This document shows positions 10,019 through 19,078 of a stretch of DNA of 64,000 nucleotides, piece after piece. Position 1 is the first letter of the stretch. The number at the start of each line of letters is the position of its first letter. The notes beneath the pieces are model-generated. The model saw only the letters and a program-made list of their open reading frames with translations. It did not search any database and was not told where the DNA came from. The position numbers were made by a program, and so were the translations under genes. The stretch is from Paenibacillus sp. FSL R5-0623 (lineage in GTDB: Bacteria > Bacillota > Bacilli > Paenibacillales > Paenibacillaceae), in assembly GCF_037974265.1 (NCBI RefSeq), contig NZ_CP150233.1:3968001-4032000 (forward strand). The letters are read 5' to 3'.

Positions 10019-10531
10019 ATGGGTATTCTAAGTGGCAACCCCAAGAACGAGCCGATGCATTATGGTGAAATCTTTAGTGTATGGCAATGTTCCACAATAG
10101 CCAAAGGCGCTGTGTCTTGCTATCAAGCTTATATGAGTCATGCAGGAGATAAAAATTTAAAGAAAATCTTGGAAGATCTGCTGGACCAAGCCAAACTCGA
10201 AATTAAAGAATGCGATACACTATTGACTGAAAATGGTATTGCCCCTGCACCAACACTGCCAGAAAGACCACATGTTGAGTTTGAGGATATCCCGGCTGGC
10301 GCAAGATTCACAGATCCTGAGATTGCTGCAAAAGTAACAGCCGATACAGCCATGGGTCTGGTTGCTGCAAGCCAAACGATTGGGCAATCGATCAGAGAAG
10401 ATATTGGCGCGCTATTTGCTAAATATCATGCGACCAAAACAGCTCTAGGCCTCCGAATTCTTCAAATGAACAAAGAAAAAGGGTGGCTTATTCCCCCACC
10501 GCTTCAAGTCAAAAGACCGGATTCAGAATAG
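10019..10531 (+). CDS. DUF3231 family protein, ferritin-like, spore-associated
   Basis: A 170-residue all-helical protein. The opening MGILSGNPKNEPMHYGEIFSVW followed by SCYQAYMSHAGD is the recognisable start of DUF3231 proteins, which occur mostly in spore formers, often near coat genes; single-domain versions are about 170 residues. Known function is lacking. It opens a block of coat-like and manganese-catalase genes, supporting a spore-related role by context only. ATG has CTGGAGGG at good spacing, and a strong terminator follows at 10576. Confidence 0.75.
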   Translation: MGILSGNPKNEPMHYGEIFSVWQCSTIAKGAVSCYQAYMSHAGDKNLKKILEDLLDQAKLEIKECDTLLTENGIAPAPTLPERPHVEFEDIPAGARFTDPEIAAKVTADTAMGLVAASQTIGQSIREDIGALFAKYHATKTALGLRILQMNKEKGWLIPPPLQVKRPDSE

Positions 10532-10575
10532 AGTTTATTGGAAGACGTCTAAACAAAATGTTGTAGTGAACTAAA

Positions 10576-10620
10576 GAGACAAAGCAGGAGAAGCCCCCAT
10601 TCTTCTGCTTTGTCTTTTTT
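10576..10620 (+). terminator. terminator of the DUF3231 gene
   Basis: Long stem AGACAAAGCAGGAGAAG/TTCTTCTGCTTTGTCT (one mismatch) followed by TTTTTTT. Confidence 0.9.
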
Positions 10621-10706
10621 TATTTTACTGTTTAATTTCTAATAGACAGTTTAATAAAATTTTGAAATCATCAGAATTTCAAGACATCTTTATTGGAGGG
10701 ATTCAC

Positions 10707-11546
10707 ATGTTTCGACATCAGAAAGAGTTGCAATTTGAAGTCAAAGTAGATCGTCCCGATCCCATGCTTGCACGTCAGGTTCAAGAAGTGTTGGGAGGAC
10801 AATTTGGTGAAATGACCGTCATGATGCAGTACCTTTTTCAGGGATTCAATTGCCGAGGTGAAGAGAAATATAAAGATATGCTAATGGATATTGGCACCGA
10901 AGAAATTGGACATGTCGAGATGCTCTGCTCATTGATCAGTCAGTTGCTGGATGGTGCTACTCCTGAGGAACAACAACAAGCCGCTGAGGATCCTGTGACA
11001 GCTGCAATTATGGGCGGTATCAACCCACAACATCTGCTCGTCAGCGGTCTTGGTGGTTTGCCAACCAACTCTAACGGTGTTCCGTGGAATGGTTCGTATA
11101 TCGTGGCAAGCGGAAACTTGCTTGCAGACATGCGCTCCAATTTGCATGCCGAGAGTCAGGGTCGCCTTCAGGTGGCAAGACTGTACCATATGACAACTGA
11201 TGAAGGTGTGCGGGCTACTTTCCGTAAAATGTTAGCACGTGATCGTTATCACCAGTATCAATGGATGGCCGCTATTCAGGAACTGGAAGAAAAGAATGGA
11301 GTCGTTGTTCCAGCCTCTTTCCCTCCTGAAGCCGAGCAAGAATCTCAGCCGCACGCCTATGAATTCTGGAATCTCTCCGAGGGAACTGAATCCGCCGAAG
11401 GCTTATGGGCTACAGGAAGTGCACCTGATGGAACCGGAGACTATGTATATATCTCCAATCCTGTTCCAAAGGGACAGATACCTGAGCCCGTCATTCCTGC
11501 GACGGAACTTCACCATGACCTGGATATGAGATCAACAGATAAATAA
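10707..11546 (+). CDS. manganese (non-haem) catalase family protein, copy 1
   Basis: A 279-residue ferritin-like dimanganese catalase. The ligand pattern is intact: Glu in GGQFGEMT, the EEIGHVE helix with Glu and His, Glu in LHAESQGR and His in ARDRYHQYQW. These enzymes disproportionate hydrogen peroxide; spore-coat homologues include CotJC and YdbD of Bacillus. The start at 10707 is chosen because TTGGAGGG lies just ahead; an in-frame ATG at 10662 has no ribosome site. Close relatives sit at 19.1 and 20.1 kb on the other strand; copy 3 is more similar to this one (shared opening KELQ...RPDP and the GATEE-type EEIGHVEM/EELAHVEM helix) than copy 2. Confidence 0.9.
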   Translation: MFRHQKELQFEVKVDRPDPMLARQVQEVLGGQFGEMTVMMQYLFQGFNCRGEEKYKDMLMDIGTEEIGHVEMLCSLISQLLDGATPEEQQQAAEDPVTAAIMGGINPQHLLVSGLGGLPTNSNGVPWNGSYIVASGNLLADMRSNLHAESQGRLQVARLYHMTTDEGVRATFRKMLARDRYHQYQWMAAIQELEEKNGVVVPASFPPEAEQESQPHAYEFWNLSEGTESAEGLWATGSAPDGTGDYVYISNPVPKGQIPEPVIPATELHHDLDMRSTDK

Positions 11547-11650
11547 AAAGTTAAATACTATTTTTCTCGAAATAATTATAATAAATCCTATTTATATGCT
11601 TCGCAGCAAGTTATTGTATATTATAAACAACTATTTTTTGGAGGTGCTTA

Positions 11651-11845
11651 ATGATGGCAACTAAGGAACTTGCATTACATGAAAAACTCGAAGTACATGA
11701 ACTGCTAACTCTCAAAACTTCGTGTGCCACCAAAGCCGTAACGATGCTGGAACTCGTAAAAGACGACACACTAAAATCCTTAATCGAAGATGATTTGGAC
11801 AACTCTTCCAAAGCTATTGAACAATTAAAATCTCTATTAAAATAA
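11651..11845 (+). CDS. small coat-associated helical protein, 64 residues
   Basis: Begins MMATKELALHEKLEVHELL and is entirely helical with alternating charge. It has an excellent GGAGGTG ribosome site and sits 13 bp ahead of the CotF-like gene. In Paenibacillus-type genomes such short ORFs commonly precede CotF-like coat proteins; the coat role is inferred from this pairing. No metal or catalytic residues are seen. Confidence 0.7.
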   Translation: MMATKELALHEKLEVHELLTLKTSCATKAVTMLELVKDDTLKSLIEDDLDNSSKAIEQLKSLLK

Positions 11846-11858
11846 GGAGGGTTCTCTT

Positions 11859-12170
11859 ATGACTACAACCAAAACGAAAGAAATGCTCGTTAAAGCCGTT
11901 GCTCCCATGGATGATATGGCCATTGCCACCGATATGCTTCTTTCTGCTAAGTCGGCGGTACGTACCTATGCGATAGCCCTTACCGAAACTGCAACCCCCC
12001 GAGTTCGGAAAGTCCTTAAAGCTCAATTGGATACGGCAATCGAAACCCACCAAAAGATCGCAGATTATATGATCAAGAATGAGATGTATCATCCCTATAG
12101 TATAGAAGAGCAAGTTAAACACGATATAGAAAAATCAGACATGGCGTTGAAATTGTTGGATGACAACTAA
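11859..12170 (+). CDS. CotF-like spore coat protein
   Basis: A 103-residue protein with the CotF-family pattern: helix with AIATDMLLSAKSAVRTYA, then TETATPRVRKVLKAQL, then the terminal IADYMIKNEMYHPYS motif (family versions end in MxxKGWYxP-like blocks). CotF proteins are spore coat components in Bacillus. AAGGAGGG precedes the ATG, and translation is probably coupled to the 64-residue gene. A two-sided hairpin follows the stop. Confidence 0.8.
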   Translation: MTTTKTKEMLVKAVAPMDDMAIATDMLLSAKSAVRTYAIALTETATPRVRKVLKAQLDTAIETHQKIADYMIKNEMYHPYSIEEQVKHDIEKSDMALKLLDDN

Positions 12171-12182
12171 TGGTTAATGCCT

Positions 12183-12213
12183 AAAGCGACTCAGTTACGA
12201 CTGGGTCGTTTTA
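12183..12213. terminator. bidirectional hairpin between coat genes and gerA operon
   Basis: Stem GCGACTCAG/CTGGGTCGTTTT with 6-nt loop, T-run on the + side and GCTTTAG on the - side. It separates the convergent coat and germination transcripts. Confidence 0.65.
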
Positions 12214-12246
12214 TAATTCCAGAGCATATGACTTTCATATTTCTAG

Positions 12247-13353
12247 CTAGTTTTTTGCGCTTTTCTGCATACCTTTCTTTCTCAGGAGAATGACAACCAA
12301 TAGTAGTACGGGTAAAAAGATCTGAAATACAGGAGAAGTATAATTCAATGTGTATCCTCGCCCTATCTCAATGTGTTCTGTAAATGTCGGTGATACAAAA
12401 GACAACCCATATAGAACAAGCCCTACTGGAAACACCCATTTCCTATAGTTCGCTCCAGTTACTCTTTCGAGTCCAATTACGGCGCCATGGAAAAATGCAG
12501 CCATTTTAATACCCAATCCGAGGAACAGAAGTAAAGTGAACAAGGCATCCATCCGTTCAAACACTTCAGTCAAATCGATTAACTGTACTGTCTCCAAAAG
12601 CGGGAGTGTGCTATAGGCAGCAATCTGAGGACCCAAGACAAAAATGATAAGTTGATTGATAAATGTTAACGCGAGAGCCGTTAGGATATAGGCGATGATC
12701 ACCGCTCTGTTAAGATTCCTTCCTTTCCGAGCATAGGGATAAAAGACCAGGAATAAGACAACCTGACCAAATGGAAAGGATACTATCTCCGGAAAAGCAG
12801 CTTGAAAAATCGGCTTCCACCCATTCTCCATAACAGGCAAGGCCAGATCCGAGTGAAAAAGACCTGTTGTTGGAATTAAGAAACTGATTAACGCATAGCC
12901 CAGCGCCATGAGCGGAAACAGAATCATACACATGAGAAACAGTACACGATATCCATATCGTACGGTGTTGGATACAACGATAATGGTGATCATGCTGATG
13001 ATCCACATCGACGTTCTGTTTAGTAAGGTCAATTCAGTGACTTCACTTAGGTCACGTAAGTTTCGTGAAGCCTCATAGGCGAAATAACCTACAAATGAAA
13101 GGCTTACGATTGTCCCTAGTACTTTTCCCATATAACGGCGACACAAAAGAAACAAATCCAATTCAGGTTCCTGATGATGAATAGCCAGATGAAGGAGTAG
13201 TAACACCAAGCCACCAGCAGCCCCGGCGAGCATGGCTAACCATGCATCCTGTTTGGCATCTCCACCTATCAGAAACAAGGTTGTACTGCCAACTTCAAAT
13301 AAGGAAAGACAAACAGCCAATTCGGATACGCGAAGCTCCCTAGACAATTTCAT
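12247..13353 (-). CDS. GerAB/GerKB family spore germination permease
   Basis: A 368-residue protein with about ten membrane helices, the channel-like subunit of a GerA-type germinant receptor in the spore inner membrane, related to the APC amino-acid permeases. The family opening LRVSELAVCLSLFEVGSTTLF and helix ending AAFFHGAVIGLERV are visible. It is the last gene of the three-gene operon (order A-C-B), starting 20 bp after the GerAC-like stop with AGGAGAGG upstream. Ligand specificity cannot be read from sequence. Confidence 0.92.
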   Translation of the reverse strand: MKLSRELRVSELAVCLSLFEVGSTTLFLIGGDAKQDAWLAMLAGAAGGLVLLLLHLAIHHQEPELDLFLLCRRYMGKVLGTIVSLSFVGYFAYEASRNLRDLSEVTELTLLNRTSMWIISMITIIVVSNTVRYGYRVLFLMCMILFPLMALGYALISFLIPTTGLFHSDLALPVMENGWKPIFQAAFPEIVSFPFGQVVLFLVFYPYARKGRNLNRAVIIAYILTALALTFINQLIIFVLGPQIAAYSTLPLLETVQLIDLTEVFERMDALFTLLLFLGLGIKMAAFFHGAVIGLERVTGANYRKWVFPVGLVLYGLSFVSPTFTEHIEIGRGYTLNYTSPVFQIFLPVLLLVVILLRKKGMQKSAKN

Positions 13354-13373
13354 GATTGAACCTCTCCTTGGTG

Positions 13374-14582
13374 TCAGTCTTTCTGTTCGCCAAGCAACTT
13401 GCTGAAAGAATCTTGAAGCAGACCTACTCGTTCCAAAGTTACGTTTACGTTTATGTTAATATCCATCTGTGCCAATTCACTAGACCAGTTGTCTTTTAGA
13501 ACTTTCCACTCTTTGGGATGTCTTTGATGTATTTTGTTCGCGATCCCCAACATATCGACATGAAGCCGCTGGTTCCCTCTCCATCCGTCCAATATCTGTG
13601 CTTGAATGACTTGTTCAGCCTGTCGCTGCAAATCATGAATGGTATGTGTTCTAACTATATCCTCACCAGATGTGCTCTCATCCAGTTCAGCGTCGACCTT
13701 TGCATCTACCTGAACAGCATAATGAAGCCCCTTTTTCACAGGAACGACCTTCACTTTTGCTTTGCGCACAAGAAAAGAGTTCACCTCCCCCTTTGCACCT
13801 TTATAGGTCAAGTTAGTCCAGTTCACCCTGTCTGTCAGCCAGGTGATACCCATACTTTCTTTTTGGTTCAACATCCCGATCTTTTTATCTTTGAGAAATA
13901 CACTTAACCCTTGAAGTCTTAAATTCCCGGGTATGGATGTCTCCTTAAAAATATCAATTGAACTCTGTTTGTTGTCGCTCAGTGTATCTGTTGTAACACC
14001 AGGAATCCCGGCAGATCCACTGTCTGAAGTGATCTTCAGACCAACCTCATGGATGTTCATCACGGGATAATATGAGCCTTTTTCATTATTCCGTTCCAAA
14101 ATCTCGGATAAAGCACGGCCTGGCTGTTTTTCTGGAGGAATCAATTTTTTGAGATATTCTTTTGCCTGACCGTCTGCAATAATAAGCTTGGCAGATTCCC
14201 GAGCACCAATATTTCGATAATAGTGATCCATGATCTCCGCAATCCCGTATCTCGCCGCTTCTTCACCAATCAGAACGACATTGGTATGTGCAAAATATAA
14301 TCTTTTGGGATTCTCGACGCTGCTTTGGGCAACGGCTTCCCGAATCGTTTTGCCTTCTGATGAAAATGTGTTCACGGGCGATTGAGATCCACCAGACGAC
14401 GATCCAATTGAACTGCTCGCTGGCGGTACAATAACCTGATAGGTAATGATCCACTTTCCATTTTTCCGGTCAAATCCTGTTGCCGTTGTGATGCCCAAAT
14501 CATTTAATTCTGTGCGATTTCCACAACCAGCAGTGATCAATCCGAGCATGAGTAAGATTAATATGGACTGCAAACGAATCAT
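13374..14582 (-). CDS. Ger(x)C family spore germination lipoprotein
   Basis: A 402-residue lipoprotein subunit of the GerA-type receptor. The signal peptide ends with the lipobox TAGC (Cys at about residue 20), and the family segments TATGFDRKNGKWIITYQVIVPP and the C-terminal GRHPKEW/WSSELAQMDININVNVTLERVG beta-strands are present (the second reads HPKEWKVLKDNW). It follows the GerAA-like gene by 12 bp and precedes the GerAB-like gene by 20 bp. Known GerC subunits sit on the outer surface of the spore inner membrane. Confidence 0.93.
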   Translation of the reverse strand: MIRLQSILILLMLGLITAGCGNRTELNDLGITTATGFDRKNGKWIITYQVIVPPASSSIGSSSGGSQSPVNTFSSEGKTIREAVAQSSVENPKRLYFAHTNVVLIGEEAARYGIAEIMDHYYRNIGARESAKLIIADGQAKEYLKKLIPPEKQPGRALSEILERNNEKGSYYPVMNIHEVGLKITSDSGSAGIPGVTTDTLSDNKQSSIDIFKETSIPGNLRLQGLSVFLKDKKIGMLNQKESMGITWLTDRVNWTNLTYKGAKGEVNSFLVRKAKVKVVPVKKGLHYAVQVDAKVDAELDESTSGEDIVRTHTIHDLQRQAEQVIQAQILDGWRGNQRLHVDMLGIANKIHQRHPKEWKVLKDNWSSELAQMDININVNVTLERVGLLQDSFSKLLGEQKD

Positions 14583-14594
14583 ATAAATCGCTCC

Positions 14595-16199
14595 TTATTC
14601 GTTCTCAGCTTCATTAATACGGTCTACAATGTTATCCGATCCCGACGGATATTGGTGAGGGGCTTGTCTCGTCTTATTCGTATTCGACTTCTCATCAGGT
14701 CTAGTCTTCATAGCCCACCAGGGTACTCTCAACCACAGATCCTTCATATTTGACTTGAAAAACGGACTGTATGGCATCAGATAGTCAACGCCAAATGACT
14801 TCAGAGATACCAGGTGTGCAAGTAATGGGACGGCTCCGGCCAATATGCCGTACAACCCCAGCGTACCTGCCAGTACCATAAACGGAAAACGTAATAGCCT
14901 TACTGCTGTGGCCATACTGAAATAGGGTATAGCAAAATTCGCTATTGCTGTAAAGGAAACCACAATGACCATCGCTCCTGAGACCAATCCCGCCTCTACC
15001 GCAGCTTGTCCGATGACCAATGCACCAACAATGGAGATTGCAGGTCCAATGGCTCGCGGCATTCGCACTCCAGCTTCACGAATGACCTCGAACGTAATTT
15101 CCATAAGCAGGGCCTCAAGTAATGCCGGAAAAGGGACCCCTTCCCGTTGTGCGGCCAAGGTGACCAGTAACGTAGTTGGTATCATTTCCTGCTGGAATGT
15201 AGTTAGTGCGATGAAAGTCGAAGGTAGCAACAAAGATACGAGGAAGCAGATCAACCGTATAATCCGCAGAAAGGTAGAGATATCATAACGCTGATAATAA
15301 TCCTCGGGCGTTTGAAAGAAATTAAAAAAAGTCACAGGTGCAATCAAGGCAAATGGCGTACCATCTACCATAATGGCTACTTGACCATCCAATAGACTGC
15401 CTGCAACCGTATCTGGGCGCTCCGTATTGATCATGGTCGGAAAAGGCGTAAGCGGTGCATCCTGAATAAATTCTTCTATGTAACCACTTTCGAGTATACT
15501 ATCAGTGTTGATAGCATTTAAACGCTTGGTAACTTCTTCAATGACTTGTGGCTTTGCAATACCCTGAATGTAAGCTAGTGCAACCACTGTCTGGGTGTAC
15601 TCTCCAATGGTATGCATCTGGAATTTTAAATCAGGAGTTCGTATTTTTCGTCGAACAAGAGTAATGTTAGTCGTTAGCTCCTCTGTGAATCCTTCCTTTG
15701 GTCCTCTGACCACCGTTTGGGACGTGGGTTCCTCTACAGATCTTCTGGCTCCTCCGGCGATCGGCACTGCAAGAACATTCTTTACACCATCAATAAGTAT
15801 AACGACGTGGCCTGTTAATAAAGCTTCATAGATAAGTTGCGACGAATCTAAATTTCGGATATTACCGGAGGGTAAGACTCTTTTCACTAACACATCTCTC
15901 GGTTGATCTCCCTTCAGAGGATCTGTATTCATCCATTGGATGATATTGTCCATAAGTTCAACCAACAGCGTAGAATCTGTTAACCCTTCCATGTAACAAA
16001 CAGCTAGAGCAGTACCCTTCTCCTCTAACATCGGAAACTCACGAGCCACAAAATCAGGACTGTACTCAAATGCCTTGATAATATGGTTAAGTTTATCTTC
16101 TAGTGAAATATTCAGACTTTGCAAATGTTGTGTTCGTTTATGAAATGTTTCTCCTTGCTTTTGTGAAGTAAATACCTCCTTTATCCAACGCATCAGCAC
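14595..16199 (-). CDS. GerAA family spore germination protein
   Basis: The first gene of the germinant-receptor operon. The N-terminal soluble domain (about 1-290) is followed by five or six membrane helices, with a hydrophilic C-terminal tail. Family motifs SGYIEEFIQDAPLTPFPT, DGQVAIMVDGTPFALI and the membrane segment LLMEITFEVIREAGVRMP are recognisable. GerA subunits form a germinant-gated cation channel in recent structural models. GTG at 16199 is preferred since AGGGGG lies eight bases ahead; GTG at 16208 overlaps the ribosome site and ATG at 16193 is a bit far. A candidate sigma-G promoter lies just upstream. Confidence 0.92.
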   Translation of the reverse strand: MLMRWIKEVFTSQKQGETFHKRTQHLQSLNISLEDKLNHIIKAFEYSPDFVAREFPMLEEKGTALAVCYMEGLTDSTLLVELMDNIIQWMNTDPLKGDQPRDVLVKRVLPSGNIRNLDSSQLIYEALLTGHVVILIDGVKNVLAVPIAGGARRSVEEPTSQTVVRGPKEGFTEELTTNITLVRRKIRTPDLKFQMHTIGEYTQTVVALAYIQGIAKPQVIEEVTKRLNAINTDSILESGYIEEFIQDAPLTPFPTMINTERPDTVAGSLLDGQVAIMVDGTPFALIAPVTFFNFFQTPEDYYQRYDISTFLRIIRLICFLVSLLLPSTFIALTTFQQEMIPTTLLVTLAAQREGVPFPALLEALLMEITFEVIREAGVRMPRAIGPAISIVGALVIGQAAVEAGLVSGAMVIVVSFTAIANFAIPYFSMATAVRLLRFPFMVLAGTLGLYGILAGAVPLLAHLVSLKSFGVDYLMPYSPFFKSNMKDLWLRVPWWAMKTRPDEKSNTNKTRQAPHQYPSGSDNIVDRINEAENE

Positions 16200-16222
16200 A
16201 TGAATCACCCCCTGTTTCCGAC

Positions 16223-16253
16223 TAATATGGATTAATCATGCAATAAGTATACA
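16223..16253 (-). promoter_or_regulatory. candidate sigma-G (forespore) promoter of the gerA operon
   Basis: On the minus strand -35 TGTATA (16248-16253), 18-nt spacer and -10 CATATTA (16223-16229), close to the sigma-G type (TGMATA, CATWMTA). gerA operons are sigma-G-dependent in B. subtilis. Two positions depart from consensus. Confidence 0.5.
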
Positions 16254-16328
16254 TCGCCCTCGATAATCTAGTCCTACAAAAACACCTTGAAGAATATGCT
16301 GTTACAGTATGGGAAGGGGGACAATCTT

Positions 16329-16961
16329 ATTTATATACTGTTAGGTTATGTGATTCTGGGGCTATCTCTTTCAGCCCCTATTGGACCCATCAATGCTGCG
16401 CAATTGGACAAGGGTATTCGAGGTGGGTTCATGCCTGCCTGGTTTGTTGGACTAGGAGCCATCGCAGCTGATATCATTTACATGCTGCTGGTGTATTTCG
16501 GCATTGTACATCTGCTTGAACTTCCGTTTGTAAGGGTATTCCTCTGGATGTTTGGTTGTTTTGTATTGATCTATACGGGTGTGGAAAGTATTAAAAATGC
16601 AGGAACCCTTGCCCCTTCTCAAATGAGAGGAGATGATTCGGAGCTTGCCAAGTCATTTACTCAAGGATTTCTGATGTCTCTGTTTAACCCTCTTTCCATC
16701 ATGTTCTGGCTAGGCATTTATGGCTCTGTTCTGGCCAAGGCTGTAAATGACTCCCCTATGGACCAATTGTTGATCTATAGTGGAGCTATCATCTTTGGCG
16801 TACTTCTGTGGGATCTATTCATGGCGACTACCGTAAGTTTTTTTCGCAAATACCTCACTTCTACTGTGCTTAAAGGAATTGCTCTCATTTCCGGACTTTC
16901 TTTAGTCGGTTTTGGCTGTTACTTCGGATATAAAGCCATTCAATTTCTCTTCTTTATTTGA
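16329..16961 (+). CDS. LysE/RhtB-family amino-acid exporter, apparent ATT start
   Basis: A membrane exporter of about 210 residues with five or six helices; signature SAPIGPINAAQLDKGIRGGFM then WFVGLGAIAADIIY. No ATG, GTG or TTG sits properly downstream of the strong ribosome site GGGAAGGGGG at 16311-16320. In frame, eight bases after it, is ATT at 16329. Counting back from the conserved Pro-(I/V)-Gly, that ATT is position 1 exactly as ATG is in the paralogue at 22047. The alternatives TTG 16287 and ATG 16296 lack ribosome sites. Substrate is unknown; the family exports small amino acids or metabolites. The gene ends overlap the convergent permease by 8 bp. Confidence 0.85.
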   Translation: MYILLGYVILGLSLSAPIGPINAAQLDKGIRGGFMPAWFVGLGAIAADIIYMLLVYFGIVHLLELPFVRVFLWMFGCFVLIYTGVESIKNAGTLAPSQMRGDDSELAKSFTQGFLMSLFNPLSIMFWLGIYGSVLAKAVNDSPMDQLLIYSGAIIFGVLLWDLFMATTVSFFRKYLTSTVLKGIALISGLSLVGFGCYFGYKAIQFLFFI

Positions 16962-18402
16962 GTTTGTTTTTTTTGCGTAACCGAATACCCGTGATGTGAT
17001 AACTGCTTATACCCGTAGAATGCTGCTCATTTTCTTCACTTTCGTCTTTCTCGGCGTTTGATGATGTTTGGGTCGCAGTTTTCTTCTTGCGAATCCGTTG
17101 TACAATAACGTCACTAATAGCAATGAGAGAGACAAGCAATAAGCTAATATAGAACCCTGGTCTGCTGAGTGCATGAAAAAGTGTTCCAGTGACTGCAGCA
17201 GTGATCAACAATAAGCCAATCCAGCGTTTGATCACATCGAACTTGCCTGATTTCAACAATTTACCGGAAGATAACAAAATAAACGACCAGTTGTACAGAA
17301 GCATCAGTCCAGCTGCAGTTGTGATGTATTCATATACTTTACCTGGGAGTAAGAGAGACATGATGATCGTACCAACTAACCCACAACCAATGAGGGACAA
17401 GGCAAATAACGGATACTTCGTTTTCCACTTTCGAGAAAATAACTGCGGGGCGTCTCCCTCCTGAGCAAGGGTAATAATCATAGACGTCACCGCATAGAGC
17501 GAAGCTGTCATCGTTGAAAATCCGGCTACAATGAGCACCCCGTTGAACAAATGTGGGACAAAAGCAAGGTGATCGCTACTGAGTGCCAGTACAAATGGAC
17601 TCTCCTTGGGATTAAATGCATTTAAAGGAACCATAATTAATGCGAGTCCAATGGATACAACATATACGGTGGATAGCGCAATGAGCATGACTTTTCCTGC
17701 CTTTGGGGCATCCTCCGGTTTTTGAAGCCGATATGACATAATGCCAAGAACTTCAATACCTCCATAAGCATAGAACGCAAAAAGAAACGCAGACCACAAT
17801 CCGATGCCACCCTTTGGAAAAATCGATGCCATATCCAGCGGTACTTTGTGTTCATACTTGGTTCCCCCAATCCACCCTGCGAGTAGGGCGATGGCAAGCA
17901 CCAAGAACATGATGATAGCTGCAATTTTAATGATAGCCAGTACATTTTCAACCCGGTCAAATCCCTTGTTACCGAAGAATACAATACAGAGACCTACAAT
18001 TCCGAATCCTGCAGCAAAGATCCAAAGCGGAACAGACGGAAACCAGAACCTAGAGAAAATGGACAATGCGGTTAACTGACTCCCCATAATAAGTAACTCC
18101 GAAAACCAATAGAACCATCCGCTCGCAAAGCCTGCCCAACTTCCAAAGGCTTTCTTGGCATATGAACGAAAAGATCCTTGTTCCGGATGGTCCGCTGTCA
18201 TTCTCGCGAGCGCATCAAAAACTACATATGTACCCAAGGCCGCCAAGATATAGGCCAGTAGCACAGCTGGACCACCAATCGAGATCGCAAGGCTGGAACC
18301 CAGAAAATACCCTGTACCAATTGTTCCTGCCACACCTAGCAGACTTAATTGCCACCATTTCAGTTTCTTTTCTTCTGTAGCGTTAGTCGATGCTTTACTC
18401 AT
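16954..18402 (-). CDS. amino-acid permease (APC superfamily)
   Basis: A 482-residue permease with twelve membrane helices, beginning WWQLSLLGVAGTIGTGYFLGS, the conserved helix-1 unwound GTIGTG substrate site of APC permeases, and the helix-6 region YAYGGIEVLGI. The C-terminus is a charged cytosolic tail with Lys/Glu/Ser-rich sequence. Start MSKAS at 18402 has AAAGGA in place; the upstream ATG at 18426 has none. The substrate is likely a neutral or aromatic amino acid or a basic one; the sequence does not settle it. Convergent with the LysE-like gene, overlapping 8 bp. Confidence 0.88.
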   Translation of the reverse strand: MSKASTNATEEKKLKWWQLSLLGVAGTIGTGYFLGSSLAISIGGPAVLLAYILAALGTYVVFDALARMTADHPEQGSFRSYAKKAFGSWAGFASGWFYWFSELLIMGSQLTALSIFSRFWFPSVPLWIFAAGFGIVGLCIVFFGNKGFDRVENVLAIIKIAAIIMFLVLAIALLAGWIGGTKYEHKVPLDMASIFPKGGIGLWSAFLFAFYAYGGIEVLGIMSYRLQKPEDAPKAGKVMLIALSTVYVVSIGLALIMVPLNAFNPKESPFVLALSSDHLAFVPHLFNGVLIVAGFSTMTASLYAVTSMIITLAQEGDAPQLFSRKWKTKYPLFALSLIGCGLVGTIIMSLLLPGKVYEYITTAAGLMLLYNWSFILLSSGKLLKSGKFDVIKRWIGLLLITAAVTGTLFHALSRPGFYISLLLVSLIAISDVIVQRIRKKKTATQTSSNAEKDESEENEQHSTGISSYHITGIRLRKKNKLK

Positions 18403-18575
18403 GTTGTCATTCCTTTTCTGTATCATTTTAGGTCACTAAAGGTAGCCTTCCCAATCCACAGCGAATCATGTTCATACATTAATCCTTATTTCAAATAAAC
18501 TGGATATATTGAATAATTCTTGAGACCTCATTAAATAATACACAAGTACATCAAAACACATAGGAGGTTTTACAC

Positions 18576-18929
18576 TTGAATCAGTTCTCTCAATCGCAGC
18601 AAATTACGCAGTTGGCTCAACAACTTACACAACAAACACAACAGGCTTCGATGCAATACCAACAACTACTTAGACAAGAACAAAGCAACGCTCAACAACT
18701 GGAGCAATTGGCACAACGCGAGCAACAAGCTGCACATATGATCCAGACCGCACTACAAGGACATCAAACCGCCATCCAGCAATTACAACAAATCTCCAAT
18801 CTTGCACAACAACTTGCACACTCATCTTCACAGCACGTATCTTATTTGGAGCAGCCATATAACACTCCTAATATCTCAACTAATGGTCAATCATTTGGTT
18901 CGTATTCGAATCAAAACCGCCCGCAATAA
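18576..18929 (+). CDS. glutamine-rich small hypothetical protein
   Basis: A 117-residue protein with extreme Gln content (QQLTQQTQQASMQYQQLLRQ-like) in helical heptad-like repeats to about residue 90, then an Asn/Ser/Gln tail ending in NQNRPQ. It starts at TTG with an ideal GGAGGTTTT ribosome site. No known family is assigned; similarly Gln-rich small proteins occur in spore-coat contexts of Paenibacillus and Bacillus and this one lies among spore genes, so a coat role is conceivable but unproven. A perfect 20-bp-stem hairpin follows. Confidence 0.7.
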   Translation: MNQFSQSQQITQLAQQLTQQTQQASMQYQQLLRQEQSNAQQLEQLAQREQQAAHMIQTALQGHQTAIQQLQQISNLAQQLAHSSSQHVSYLEQPYNTPNISTNGQSFGSYSNQNRPQ

Positions 18930-18938
18930 CATTTTCAT

Positions 18939-18982
18939 GTAACACATAAAGGAACCCAGCATTGGGTTCCTTTATGTGTTAC
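18939..18982. terminator. 44-bp perfect hairpin (20-bp stem) after the Gln-rich gene
   Basis: Arms GTAACACATAAAGGAACCCA and its exact reverse complement with a 4-nt loop GCAT. It follows the Gln-rich gene stop by about 10 bases. The stem ends in an A-run rather than a T-run, so termination is likely but not certain, possibly bidirectional with the Mn-catalase gene end. Confidence 0.7.
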
Positions 18983-19078
18983 AAAAAAAGAGACCACAAG
19001 TGTCCCTTTTCGTTCTTACCTTGAGTTTCATACCCGTCCTATACTATAGAGTGCTTGTTCATACTTGATGTTCATTCT

